A DNA stretch of 9,291 nt from an uncultured Flammeovirgaceae bacterium (GTDB lineage: Bacteria > Bacteroidota > Bacteroidia > Cytophagales > Cyclobacteriaceae). Shown in pieces: positions 1-6,364 of this stretch. A program made the translations under genes and the position numbers. Numbering within the stretch: the stretch's first letter is position 1; each line of letters starts with the position of its first letter. The DNA is taken from NCBI GenBank assembly GCA_937138955.1, contig CAKZPJ010000400.1, positions 1 through 9,291 of the forward strand, given 5' to 3'. The notes under the pieces were generated by a model. The model made no database searches, was not told the origin of the DNA, and saw nothing but the letters and a program-made list of their open reading frames with translations.

Positions 1-255
1 AAATATTATATCTTCGGAGAAGCAGGGGGAAAAACATTGGCTGAAAAGAGTGCCATTCCATTTTTAGGTGAAATCCCACTGGTACAAAGTATACGTGAGA
101 GCGGGGATCGAGGCTACCCAGCGGCCATTCAATCTGAGGAAACTACCGATTGGGAGGCTTTTGCAACTTTAGCCCAAGAGTTTGCTCGGCAGGTAGCCAT
201 TCGTAACGATAGTTTAGATAAAACCAAACCAGTAGAGATGAAAACGTTTAGCTAA
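1..255 (+). CDS. mrp: Mrp/ApbC-family Fe-S cluster carrier ATPase, C-terminal fragment
   Basis: This is the last 84 codons of a gene that begins before the window; the frame is open from base 1 and ends at TAA 253-255. The tail contains YYIFGEAGG, then PFLGEIPLVQSIRESGD, which closely follows the conserved C-terminal region of Mrp/ApbC/NBP35 P-loop ATPases, where a G-E-x-G-G stretch precedes the 'FLG.IPL...IRE..D.G.P' block. Such proteins are cytosolic scaffolds that bind and transfer [4Fe-4S] clusters. The Walker A motif and the CxxC cluster ligands would lie upstream and cannot be checked here. The next gene encodes a NifU-type Fe-S scaffold, which fits an Fe-S assembly unit. The ending after the family block (roughly the last 20 residues) is a variable tail. 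The family call is firm; the precise role (general carrier or dedicated to a target) is inferred. Confidence 0.9.
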   Translation, partial: KYYIFGEAGGKTLAEKSAIPFLGEIPLVQSIRESGDRGYPAAIQSEETTDWEAFATLAQEFARQVAIRNDSLDKTKPVEMKTFS

Positions 256-331
256 TATAGTCCACGGTCTATAGTCAACAGTAGACTATATTGCGAGAGA
301 CAATAATTTGTGAACCTGACTATGGACTGAA
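256..331. repeat. Heptad-phased degenerate repeat block between mrp and nfu
   Basis: Seven-base units follow one another in phase: GTCCACG (260-266), GTCTATA (267-273), GTCAACA (274-280), then GTAGACT (281-287). After a gap, the inverse orientation appears as GACTATG (318-324) and GACTGAA (325-331). TATAGTC occurs at 256-262 and 270-276 and its inverse GACTATA at 284-290, so 270-290 can form a 7-bp stem with a 7-base loop. The most regular units fit GTC-H-A-Y-R. The same pattern recurs after nfu, which supports a dispersed repeat family. Its function is unknown; it may act as a transcript-folding or processing element. Confidence 0.7.
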
Positions 332-341
332 TACTAAAAAT

Positions 342-632
342 ATGAACGATCAAACGGCCTTATTGCCCCGAATAGAAAGTGCTTTGGATGAAATTCGCCC
401 CTATTTGGAAACAGATGGTGGAAATGTAAAGGTACTGGGGGTAGATGATAACAACGTAGTGCTACTGGAATTACTTGGTTCTTGTGGCCACTGCCCAATG
501 TCGGTAATGACCATGAAAGCGGGCATTGAAGAAACCATTAAGCGACTGGTGCCCGAAGTAACTGATGTAAAAGCGGTCAACATGACTTCACCCGACGATC
601 CTAATGCCAAATTGCCGGATAATTTGCAATAG
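342..632 (+). CDS. NifU C-terminal domain (Nfu-type) Fe-S scaffold protein
   Basis: This is a 96-residue protein made almost entirely of one NifU C-terminal domain. Visible hallmarks are the opening RIESALDEIRPYLETDGGN (residues 10-28), a typical Nfu start, and the cluster-binding CGHC at residues 48-51 (C48 and C51), followed by PMS and a helix MTMKAGIEETIK. Nfu proteins bind a [4Fe-4S] cluster at a dimer interface through this CxxC and pass it to apo-proteins in the cytosol. I chose ATG 342 rather than the upstream in-frame TTG at 291. The family begins just after this ATG, and the 291-341 stretch lies inside a degenerate heptad repeat block rather than coding-like sequence. The gene follows the Mrp-type ATPase gene on the same strand by 86 bases, consistent with a shared Fe-S biogenesis role. 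Confidence 0.93.
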   Translation: MNDQTALLPRIESALDEIRPYLETDGGNVKVLGVDDNNVVLLELLGSCGHCPMSVMTMKAGIEETIKRLVPEVTDVKAVNMTSPDDPNAKLPDNLQ

Positions 633-636
633 TCTT

Positions 637-709
637 TATAGTCCACCGTTGATAGTCTACGGTGACTTGCTATATGTAGAAATAAAATGACTGTGGACTG
701 TGGACTAAA
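637..709. repeat. Heptad-phased degenerate repeat block after nfu
   Basis: Five units in register, GTCCACC (641-647), GTTGATA (648-654), GTCTACG (655-661), GTGACTT (662-668) and GCTATAT (669-675), are followed by the opposite orientation, GACTGTG (689-695), GACTGTG (696-702) and GACTAAA (703-709). CACCGT (644-649) pairs with ACGGTG (659-664), flanked by TATA at 637-640 and 671-674, so an imperfect hairpin is possible. The block shares its unit family and its forward-then-inverse layout with the block before nfu. It may double as a terminator or mRNA 3' structure for nfu, but no T-tract follows. Confidence 0.7.
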
Positions 710-739
710 CAGCCATTTTCTTTTCTGGCTTAAAATCGG

Positions 740-747
740 AATATTTG
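740..747 (+). promoter_or_regulatory. Possible Bacteroidota -7 promoter element for the transporter gene
   Basis: AATATTTG matches the Bacteroidota -7 consensus TAnnTTTG at all but the first base and lies 29 bases before the ATG at 777. No convincing -33 element is visible. A weak hairpin AGCCA (711-715)/TGGCT (726-730) lies just upstream. This is a suggestion only. Confidence 0.3.
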
Positions 748-776
748 TTGAACACCAGCAAACCTAACCCGATCTT

Positions 777-2033
777 ATGCCTAACCCTGATAAAGTAGCC
801 TCTTCCTCGGTTTTTTCTAGGGTTCAAGCATTAATTTCTTCTTACGGTCCGGCTATCTTCATCATTGGGGCAATAATTGGCACCGGTAGTGTCTCCTCGC
901 TGGTGTGGGCCGGGGCTGAATACGGAATGAGTCTACTCTGGACACTACTGCTATCCTGCATTTTCTTCTGGGTCTTAATAAGTTTGATAAGTCGCCTCAC
1001 ATTTGCTTCCGGTAAAACGTTTGTTCACTTAGCTAAAGAGCAATTTGGCCCAGCAGGAGCTGCTTATATCGTTATTGCTATTATTGTGAGTCAGCTAGCC
1101 TCCAACATTGGAGTTATCGGTATTGTTTCCGAGGCATTTGCTTCCTGGCTTCAAGCAGATGTTTTGGTAGTAAGTATCTGCTTTAGTATGATCATTTACC
1201 TGCTTATGATCTTGGGAAAATACGCCACTTTTGAACGGGTGCTGGTGATCTGCGTCACGGTATTAGGACTAAGCTTCATTGTTAACTTCTTTCTGGCTAC
1301 CCCCTCGCCTACTGCCATCATTTCCGGGTTAATGCCTAATATTCCCTCGGGGGGTGCAGTAGTAGCCGCCGCAATGGTGGGTACTACATTGGCTGGAAGC
1401 GTAATAGTAATGCGGTCGTATGTAGTGCACGACAAGGGCTGGACACTGAATGATCTGAAGCATGCCGAGCGAGATGCTCGCCTCTCAGGAGTGATGATCT
1501 TCGTAGTTTCTGCTATTATTATGGCTTGCGCTGCGGCAACTCTTCACGTTCAGGGCTTGCATATTGAGAACGCGATCGATATGGCGTATACGCTGGTTCC
1601 GCTGATGGGCAACTTCGCGGCTACACTGTTCGTCGTTGGTATTGTCGCTGCGGGGGTTTCTTCGGCTTTCACTAATGCCTTGGTTTCCGTTTGGAGTGTC
1701 TCTGATTTCATGAATTGGAGCCGACGTCCTCAGGCGATACACTTCCGGTTGTTAGCAATTCCTTTTTGTGCTACCGGAGTAGTCGCGGCTTTATTCGGGG
1801 GAAAGCCGATTGTACTACAAATTATGTCATTGGCGTTGCAGGCTATTTTTCTTCCGTTGCTAGTGCTGTTTATGATTATCTTAGGCAATCGCTCGGCGGT
1901 CGTAGGTAAATACGTGAATAGCCGATTGGTGAATATTCTAAGTATCGTTACCTTGCTGTTCTCATTATTTATGGCTTACCAAGCCTTTGTGGGACTCTCC
2001 GAACTTATTCAAGATACTAATCAACCTAGCTAA
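777..2033 (+). CDS. Nramp-fold membrane transporter with non-canonical substrate site
   Basis: This is a 418-residue polytopic inner-membrane protein with about eleven hydrophobic segments. It aligns by eye with the Nramp (SLC11) family: GPAIFIIGAIIGTGS (residues 24-38) sits where TM1 of Nramps begins, ISGLMPNIPSGG (182-193) matches the loop before TM6, and GNFAATLFVVGIVAAGVSS (278-296) matches the conserved 'AATLFGIGLLAAGLSS' helix. Classical Nramps bind Mn2+/Fe2+ through DPGN in TM1 and MPH in TM6. Here the TM1 site reads GTGSVSS (35-41) and the TM6 site reads VGTTLAGS (201-208), so the metal-coordinating Asp, Asn and Met are absent. The transporter fold is well supported but the substrate is open; divalent metal transport should not be assumed. 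The esterase gene starts 4 bases after the stop, suggesting co-transcription. No strong ribosome binding site is visible before ATG 777. Confidence 0.82.
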   Translation: MPNPDKVASSSVFSRVQALISSYGPAIFIIGAIIGTGSVSSLVWAGAEYGMSLLWTLLLSCIFFWVLISLISRLTFASGKTFVHLAKEQFGPAGAAYIVIAIIVSQLASNIGVIGIVSEAFASWLQADVLVVSICFSMIIYLLMILGKYATFERVLVICVTVLGLSFIVNFFLATPSPTAIISGLMPNIPSGGAVVAAAMVGTTLAGSVIVMRSYVVHDKGWTLNDLKHAERDARLSGVMIFVVSAIIMACAAATLHVQGLHIENAIDMAYTLVPLMGNFAATLFVVGIVAAGVSSAFTNALVSVWSVSDFMNWSRRPQAIHFRLLAIPFCATGVVAALFGGKPIVLQIMSLALQAIFLPLLVLFMIILGNRSAVVGKYVNSRLVNILSIVTLLFSLFMAYQAFVGLSELIQDTNQPS

Positions 2034-2037
2034 CGCA

Positions 2038-2907
2038 ATGAGGCTAATCTACGCTACCTGTATTCTTACTGTTTTTATAATTTCTTCAAGCAGTGTCTTA
2101 GCCCAATCAGGGAAAGTATACGACAACCTTACTTTGTCTAGTGAAATACTCGGTGGAGAGCGGAAATACGCAATTTACCTTCCGCCCGACTACGAATCTT
2201 CCGAACGAAGCTATCCGGTACTGTACCTGCTACACGGTGCCGGGGATGATCAAACGGGTTGGGTGCAATTTGGCGAGGTGTTGCGGATTACCGATGACGC
2301 TATTCGCGACGGGCAAGCTACTCCTATGATTATTGTAATGCCCGATGCCAACACTGGGCAGCGAGGTTACTTTAATGATCCCGTGGGTGAGTGGCGTTAC
2401 GAAGACTTCTTTTTTGAAGAACTGATGCCTCACGTAGAAAGCACCTACCGAATAAAAAGCAAAAAACGCTACCGCGCGGTAGCCGGACTTTCCATGGGTG
2501 GTGGCGGTTCGTTTATGTACGCGCTGCATCGTCCGGAATTATTCTCATCGGCTTGTCCGCTCAGTGCCTACGTAGGTGAGCTATCGTTTGACCAATTTAA
2601 AGAACGAAGAACTGAACAGCTCTCCGATATATCTGAGGCGCAAGCACAATCGTACTACGAACAGCATAATGCACTATCGCTGATAGAAAATATGCCCGAA
2701 GATCAGAAAAAAGCGGTACGCTGGTACATTGACTGCGGCGACGATGACTTTCTATACGAAGGTAACTCTTTGGCGCATATCGCGATGAAGAAGAATGAAA
2801 TTCCTCATGAGTACCGCGTTCGGGAAGGTCGACATAGTTGGACGTACTGGCGAGAATCGCTACCAGCTGTGCTACATTTTGTTTCTCAAGCGTTTCATCA
2901 ATACTAA
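2038..2907 (+). CDS. Secreted alpha/beta-hydrolase esterase (Esterase D / feruloyl-esterase-like)
   Basis: This is a 289-residue exported serine hydrolase. Residues 1-22 form a signal peptide (MRL, a hydrophobic core, then SSVLAQ), so it probably acts in the periplasm or outside the cell. The mature part has the PF00756 layout: YAIYLPPDY (44-52), PVLYLLHGAGDD (60-71, oxyanion region), the nucleophile elbow GLSMGG (150-155, S152), an acid in CGDDDFLYEG (D237 or a neighbour) and the catalytic His in REGRHSW (H266). The family includes acyl-sugar and feruloyl esterases, siderophore esterases and S-formylglutathione hydrolase. The signal peptide argues against the last of these. ATG 2038 was chosen over the upstream in-frame start at 1987 because the signal peptide begins there and the ATG follows the transporter stop by 4 bases. 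The true substrate cannot be read from sequence. Confidence 0.88.
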   Translation: MRLIYATCILTVFIISSSSVLAQSGKVYDNLTLSSEILGGERKYAIYLPPDYESSERSYPVLYLLHGAGDDQTGWVQFGEVLRITDDAIRDGQATPMIIVMPDANTGQRGYFNDPVGEWRYEDFFFEELMPHVESTYRIKSKKRYRAVAGLSMGGGGSFMYALHRPELFSSACPLSAYVGELSFDQFKERRTEQLSDISEAQAQSYYEQHNALSLIENMPEDQKKAVRWYIDCGDDDFLYEGNSLAHIAMKKNEIPHEYRVREGRHSWTYWRESLPAVLHFVSQAFHQY

Positions 2908-2946
2908 TATTGGTTGAAAATGTAAAAGTGAAAATTGATAGTACTT

Positions 2947-3972
2947 ATGACATCGGAATCGTATTCAGTTCCCATTGTTGATATAGCTCCACTCATTGAG
3001 AAATCTGATAATCAACTTATTGTTGCGAAGCAAATTAGTGAGGCTTGCCGGAAAGTGGGTTTCTTTTACGTAGTGGGCCATGGTGTTTCCGAAGAATTAC
3101 AACATCGGCTAGAGAGTCTGAGTCAGCAGTTTTTTGCTCTGCCCAAAGAAACTAAACTGGCTATCAGTATGAAAAAGGGTGGCAAAGCTTGGCGCGGCTA
3201 CTTTCCACTGGGTGATGAACTTACCTCGGGCAAACCTGACTTGAAAGAAGGTCTCTATTTTGGCGAAGAACTAGGTGAAGATGATCCAAGCGTTCGAGCC
3301 GGATTGCCATTGCACGGAGCCAATCTTTTTCCGGAAAGCATTCCTGAGTTTCGCGAAACGGTGCTGGATTATCTGGCAGCTATGACTCAGCTTGGTCATA
3401 CTTTGATGCGAGGTATTTCGCTAAGTCTGGGACTAGAAAGCGACTACTTTGCTCGCCACTTTACTACTAATCCGCTAATTCTTTTTCGCATTTTTCACTA
3501 TCCTTCGTCAACTTCTTCCGAACCTTCCCAAAGCTGGGGAGTAGGCGAGCATACAGATTACGGACTACTCACTATTCTGAAGCAAGATCAGGTAGGCGGA
3601 CTGCAAGTAAAGGCCAAGCAGGGTTGGATAGATGCCCCGCCGATAGAAAACTCATTTGTGTGTAATATCGGAGATATGCTCGACCGGATCACGGGAGGGT
3701 TGTACCACTCTACGCCCCACCGCGTACTTAATCGATCCGGTGAAAGTCGCTACTCATACCCGTTCTTTTTTGATCCGGGCTTCGGTGCTAAAATCTTTCC
3801 GGCTGATCTTTCTCAAACCAAGGTATCTGAAAACGTTAATTTAAAGCGATGGGATCAAGCCGATATTCATACTTTTGGTGGTACTTACGGCGAGTATCTA
3901 TTGGCCAAAGTTTCTAAAGTATTTCCTGAGCTTCAACACGGATTAAAGAAGGAAGGGGAAAGGTCGCTATAG
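2947..3972 (+). CDS. Isopenicillin-N-synthase-family Fe(II)/2-oxoglutarate-dependent oxygenase
   Basis: This is a 341-residue cytosolic non-haem iron oxygenase. The N-terminal DIOX_N region opens with VPIVDIAPL (8-16), ACRKVGFFYVVGHGV (33-47) and a QQFFALP block. The C-terminal catalytic core carries the iron ligands H202 and D204 in GEHTDYGLLTIL, the distal H258 in STPHRVLN, and the co-substrate-binding R268-x-S270 in SRYSYPFFFDP. All residues expected of an active enzyme are present. Relatives include ethylene-forming enzyme, plant-type 2-oxoglutarate oxygenases and fungal nicotinate/xanthine hydroxylases; the substrate is not deducible. ATG 2947 is preferred to TTG 2935 because the family's conserved start follows it closely. 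It lies 39 bases after the esterase gene with no visible promoter between, so it probably belongs to the same transcript as the transporter and esterase. Confidence 0.92.
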   Translation: MTSESYSVPIVDIAPLIEKSDNQLIVAKQISEACRKVGFFYVVGHGVSEELQHRLESLSQQFFALPKETKLAISMKKGGKAWRGYFPLGDELTSGKPDLKEGLYFGEELGEDDPSVRAGLPLHGANLFPESIPEFRETVLDYLAAMTQLGHTLMRGISLSLGLESDYFARHFTTNPLILFRIFHYPSSTSSEPSQSWGVGEHTDYGLLTILKQDQVGGLQVKAKQGWIDAPPIENSFVCNIGDMLDRITGGLYHSTPHRVLNRSGESRYSYPFFFDPGFGAKIFPADLSQTKVSENVNLKRWDQADIHTFGGTYGEYLLAKVSKVFPELQHGLKKEGERSL

Positions 3973-3992
3973 AACCGTGAAAATTTACTTCC

Positions 3993-4000
3993 TATCTTTG
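3993..4000 (+). promoter_or_regulatory. Bacteroidota -7 promoter element for the DUF1080 lipoprotein gene
   Basis: TATCTTTG is an exact match to the TAnnTTTG -7 consensus of the Bacteroidota primary sigma factor. It lies 43 bases before the ATG at 4044, giving a 5' leader of about 35-40 bases. A clear -33 TTG element is not seen at the expected distance. Confidence 0.6.
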
Positions 4001-4043
4001 CAGAAACAAGCTTTTCATCACAAAAACCTTCTAACTTAACTCA

Positions 4044-4871
4044 ATGAACAAATTACTACTTCTGTTTCTTTGCTACTTAGTTATTATCAGTTGCAGTAGC
4101 CCAACTACCAACGACGAGTCAACAACGACAGCGGAAGACGAACCGCTTAAATCTGGCTGGGTATCGCTATTTAACGGACAGGATATTGACAATTGGATGG
4201 TAAAAATTCATCGCTACGAAGTTGGTGAAAACTACGGCCGCACCTTTCGGGTGGAAGATGATATGATTAAAGTGCGCTACGATGAATACGATGGTGATTA
4301 CGACGATCGCTTTGGTCATTTGTACTACGAGCAACCCTACTCACATTTTCACTTAAAACTAGAATATCGTTTTGTGGGCGATTTACATCCGGGAGCTCCT
4401 TCCTTTACGATCCGCAATAGTGGGGTAATGTTCCACTCTCAAGACCCGCGTACTATGCCCAAGGAGCAAAACTGGCCTATCTCGGTAGAAATGCAGTTTT
4501 TGGGTGGCTTGGGCGACGGTAAACCCCGGCCTACCGGTAATATGTGCTCACCCGGTACCGACGTAGTTTACGAAGGTCAGATTGATCCCCGCCACTGTAT
4601 CAGTTCCTCCTCAGAAACCTACGATGGCGACCAGTGGGTACAGGCCGAACTGATTGTGCTAGGCGATTCATTAGTGACCCACATTATCAACGGTGATACC
4701 GTGTTGCAGTACACCCAGCCCCAGGTAGGCGGAGGGGTGGTAGAGCGATTTGACCCCGCTCAAAAGCCCGATGGTAAACTACTTACCGATGGCTATATCG
4801 CCCTACAGAGCGAAGGCCAACCGATCGATTTTAAGAATATTGAGTTGCTTAATTTAATGAATGATGAGTAA
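4044..4871 (+). CDS. DUF1080 (3-keto-disaccharide hydrolase family) lipoprotein
   Basis: This is a 275-residue lipoprotein. Residues 1-16 form a short hydrophobic signal ending in a lipobox (I14-I15-S16 before C17), followed by a Ser/Thr/Glu-rich linker. The DUF1080/PF06439 domain begins at GWVSLFNGQDIDNW (38-51), its standard opening, and continues to the standard closing motif GYIALQSEGQPIDFKNIELL near the C-terminus. The HSQDP and MQFLGG stretches in the middle are typical of the family's concanavalin-like jelly roll. Characterised members cleave 3-keto-glycosides, and many homologues are uncharacterised surface or periplasmic proteins. Assignment to the family is firm; the reaction is inferred from it. 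The last codons lie inside a heptad-phased repeat shared with the convergent acyltransferase gene, so the terminal MNDE may be repeat-derived. It has its own promoter-like element and appears monocistronic. Confidence 0.9.
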   Translation: MNKLLLLFLCYLVIISCSSPTTNDESTTTAEDEPLKSGWVSLFNGQDIDNWMVKIHRYEVGENYGRTFRVEDDMIKVRYDEYDGDYDDRFGHLYYEQPYSHFHLKLEYRFVGDLHPGAPSFTIRNSGVMFHSQDPRTMPKEQNWPISVEMQFLGGLGDGKPRPTGNMCSPGTDVVYEGQIDPRHCISSSSETYDGDQWVQAELIVLGDSLVTHIINGDTVLQYTQPQVGGGVVERFDPAQKPDGKLLTDGYIALQSEGQPIDFKNIELLNLMNDE

Positions 4872-4919
4872 TAATTCTCTCATACTCACCAATCATCCGT
4901 CATTAGTCATTATCACATT
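4857..4919. repeat. Heptad-phased repeat spanning the convergent gene junction
   Basis: Nine 7-base steps hold one register from 4857: ATGAATG, ATGAGTA, ATAATTC, TCTCATA, CTCACCA, ATCATCC, GTCATTA, GTCATTA, TCACATT. ATGA-type units on the left face TCAT-type units on the right, so the block is roughly palindromic and GATGAGTA (4863-4870) can pair imperfectly with TACTCA (4883-4888) and TCATC. It covers the last codons of both the DUF1080 gene and the acyltransferase gene and the 21 bases between them. It may serve as a weak bidirectional terminator structure, though no T-tract is present. Confidence 0.55.
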
Positions 4920-5834
4920 ATTTTCTGGTTGGGTTTTCCAGCGTTCGTGCATCCAAACCCATTGGGTTAAATCCATACGAATAAGTTTCTCCAGCACATC
5001 CGAGAAGCGTTGCGTATTAGTTTGTAGGTCATTTTCGGTGTTTCCAGTTTTGGCAATCTCAATTTCGGGTAGTATGGTGATCTTGTGCCGGTCGTTGGGC
5101 AGCCGATGGATAGCCATGGGGATTACCGCTGCTTGCGTACTCTGGGCCAACCAAGCGGCCCCAATAGGGGTGTAGGTTGGTTTACCAAAAAACTTTACAA
5201 AGATTCCTTTAGCCCACTTCACATCTTGATCGATCAAAATTGCCATTACCTCCCCTCGTTTTAGTGCTCTTACCAATGTCAACACTCCTTCCTGACTGTA
5301 GATAGACTTAGCTCCAAATTTGGTTCGATGGTCGACCAACAATTTATCCAGTGTTGGATTTTTCAGTTTTCTTCCTACAATGTTGAGCTTATAACCATTA
5401 CTGCTGATGTAGGAAGCTACCATTTCAAACGCACCTAAATGCGGCCCCAGCATAATTACGCCGTTACCTCGCTGGTAGGCTTGCTCAAAGTATTCCAGCC
5501 CTTCCACATCAATAATCTTATCCAAATCTGCCGAGGAGCGAAAAGAATGGGAAATAAAAATATCGGCTACGTTTTTAGCCAATTTCCGAAACAGCGTTTT
5601 GCTAAACTGCTTCTTATCAATTGCTTTGGCTTCATCGTCTAAAGCATAGTCCAGATGCTCGGCTATTTTCTGACGTTCTTCAGGAAATAAGTAGTAGGCT
5701 AACCGACCTAGTTGCTGATAAATTCCTAAAACCCATTGGCGGGGTAACTTTCCGGCTACCCAGAGCAAGCTCAAGATGAATCGGTAGAGTACCGCATACT
5801 TAATTTTTTTCCGTAGAGGCTTCCTTCGGATCAT
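4893..5834 (-). CDS. LpxL/HtrB-like lysophospholipid (lipid A) acyltransferase
   Basis: This is a 313-residue protein of the bacterial lipid A biosynthesis acyltransferase family (PF03279). A basic start, RRKPLRKKIKY, precedes a hydrophobic membrane-anchoring stretch (about 14-30). The catalytic HX4E motif is HLGAFE (H132 to E137) within MLGPHLGAFEM, the usual LpxL setting. Further family blocks are ILIDQDVKWAKGIFVKFFG (199-217), the TPIGAAWLA stretch and the terminal WVWMHERWK (292-300). The family transfers a secondary acyl chain onto Kdo-lipid A precursors at the inner membrane; in Bacteroidota some members instead acylate other lipids, so the acceptor is uncertain. The frame is open back to 5942, but I place the start at ATG 5834: family homology begins there, and an exact TAnnTTTG promoter element lies at 5907-5900, inside the longer reading. 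It converges with the DUF1080 gene, 21 bases apart. Confidence 0.9.
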   Translation of the reverse strand: MIRRKPLRKKIKYAVLYRFILSLLWVAGKLPRQWVLGIYQQLGRLAYYLFPEERQKIAEHLDYALDDEAKAIDKKQFSKTLFRKLAKNVADIFISHSFRSSADLDKIIDVEGLEYFEQAYQRGNGVIMLGPHLGAFEMVASYISSNGYKLNIVGRKLKNPTLDKLLVDHRTKFGAKSIYSQEGVLTLVRALKRGEVMAILIDQDVKWAKGIFVKFFGKPTYTPIGAAWLAQSTQAAVIPMAIHRLPNDRHKITILPEIEIAKTGNTENDLQTNTQRFSDVLEKLIRMDLTQWVWMHERWKTQPENNVIMTNDG

Positions 5835-5899
5835 GCTCAATACCTTAATTTCGGAGCGAATTACGGTAGAATTGAGATGATTTGCTAAAAAACTGATAA

Positions 5900-5907
5900 C
5901 AAAGGTA
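5900..5907 (-). promoter_or_regulatory. Bacteroidota -7 promoter element for the acyltransferase gene
   Basis: Read on the minus strand, the bases give TACCTTTG, an exact TAnnTTTG match. It lies 65 bases upstream of the chosen ATG at 5834 and within the open frame that would extend to 5942, so it also supports the shorter protein. The -33 element is not obvious. Confidence 0.55.
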
Positions 5908-5981
5908 TGGCGGATATCATGGCAGTTTAGGTACTTATCCAATCCCCTTTTTTGATTAGCAATCTGGCGGTGACCATCGTA

Positions 5982-6159
5982 TCATACGCTAACCAACTTT
6001 AGCGGGTAAACCTTTGCAATCAGTGCAAAATCACGATCTCGATGAAGTAGCGTAAGGTCGTAGTATAAGTTAAAGTAGGCAATAAGGCAGTCTGGTGATT
6101 TTCGGATCGTTAATCCTTTTTGCCGGCAGGTAGAGTAAAGCCGAAGTATCAACCAGCAT
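5982..6159 (-). pseudogene. vapC: vapC toxin remnant (PIN domain) with internal deletion and frame change
   Basis: On the minus strand ATG 6159 reads MLVDTS, the standard VapC N-terminus with the first catalytic Asp. At 6141 the frame shifts by one base. From 6140 another frame reads LYSTCRQKGLTIRKSPDCLI and then LTLLHRDRDFALIAKVYPLKLV before TGA 5984-5982, which is the familiar C-terminal third of VapC with its later acidic residues (PDC and RDRDF). Only 6 plus 52 residues remain of a protein that is normally about 130, so roughly 70 residues including the second catalytic acid are missing. The reading from the ATG instead runs out of frame to TAA 6072-6070. The natural product, a PIN-domain RNase of a type II toxin-antitoxin pair, cannot be made. 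It lies directly after the vapB remnant in the usual order. Confidence 0.8.
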
Positions 6160-6364
6160 GACGGTTGGCCGTCCCCTCTCCCCGCAATTCAGCCAAATTA
6201 CCTTCCCAAGCAATCTTGCCTCGATTCTTTTTGATACTCTTTTACTGCTCCATTTGAACGTACCACCGCAAGGCAATGTTTACCGCCTCTTTTTTGGTTT
6301 TAGCTTTACTGAGCTTCATAGCTCTTTTCAGTACTACCTCATCAATGTCAATATTCGTTCGCAT
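6149..6364 (-). pseudogene. vapB: vapB antitoxin gene interrupted by a premature stop
   Basis: From ATG 6364 on the minus strand the frame reads MRTNIDIDEVVLKRAM, then LSKAKTKKEAVNIAL, the ribbon-helix-helix DNA-binding half of a VapB antitoxin of the short DUF2191 type. It stops at TAA 6244-6242 after 40 residues. Without that stop the same frame continues KSIKKNRGKIAWEGNLAELRG, the toxin-wrapping tail typical of these antitoxins, and ends at TGA 6151-6149, overlapping the vapC ATG. A single base change in one codon therefore explains the break. A 40-residue DNA-binding peptide could still be produced (6242-6364), so residual repressor activity is possible. With the deleted vapC downstream, the locus is best described as a decaying vapBC pair. 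Confidence 0.8.

Noticed and set aside
291..341. Upstream TTG start extending the Nfu protein by 17 residues
   Set aside because: The stretch overlaps the heptad repeat block and has no similarity to Nfu N-termini; ATG 342 fits the family start.
401..646. Minus-strand open frame across nfu
   Set aside because: It is antisense to a well-supported Nfu domain gene and shows no recognisable protein features.
256..709. CRISPR-like array around nfu
   Set aside because: The units are 7 bases with no spacers, occur in both orientations, and no cas genes are present.
6070..6276. Minus-strand 68-residue frame as a new small gene
   Set aside because: Only its MLVDTS part is meaningful; it mixes out-of-frame antitoxin sequence with the broken vapC start.
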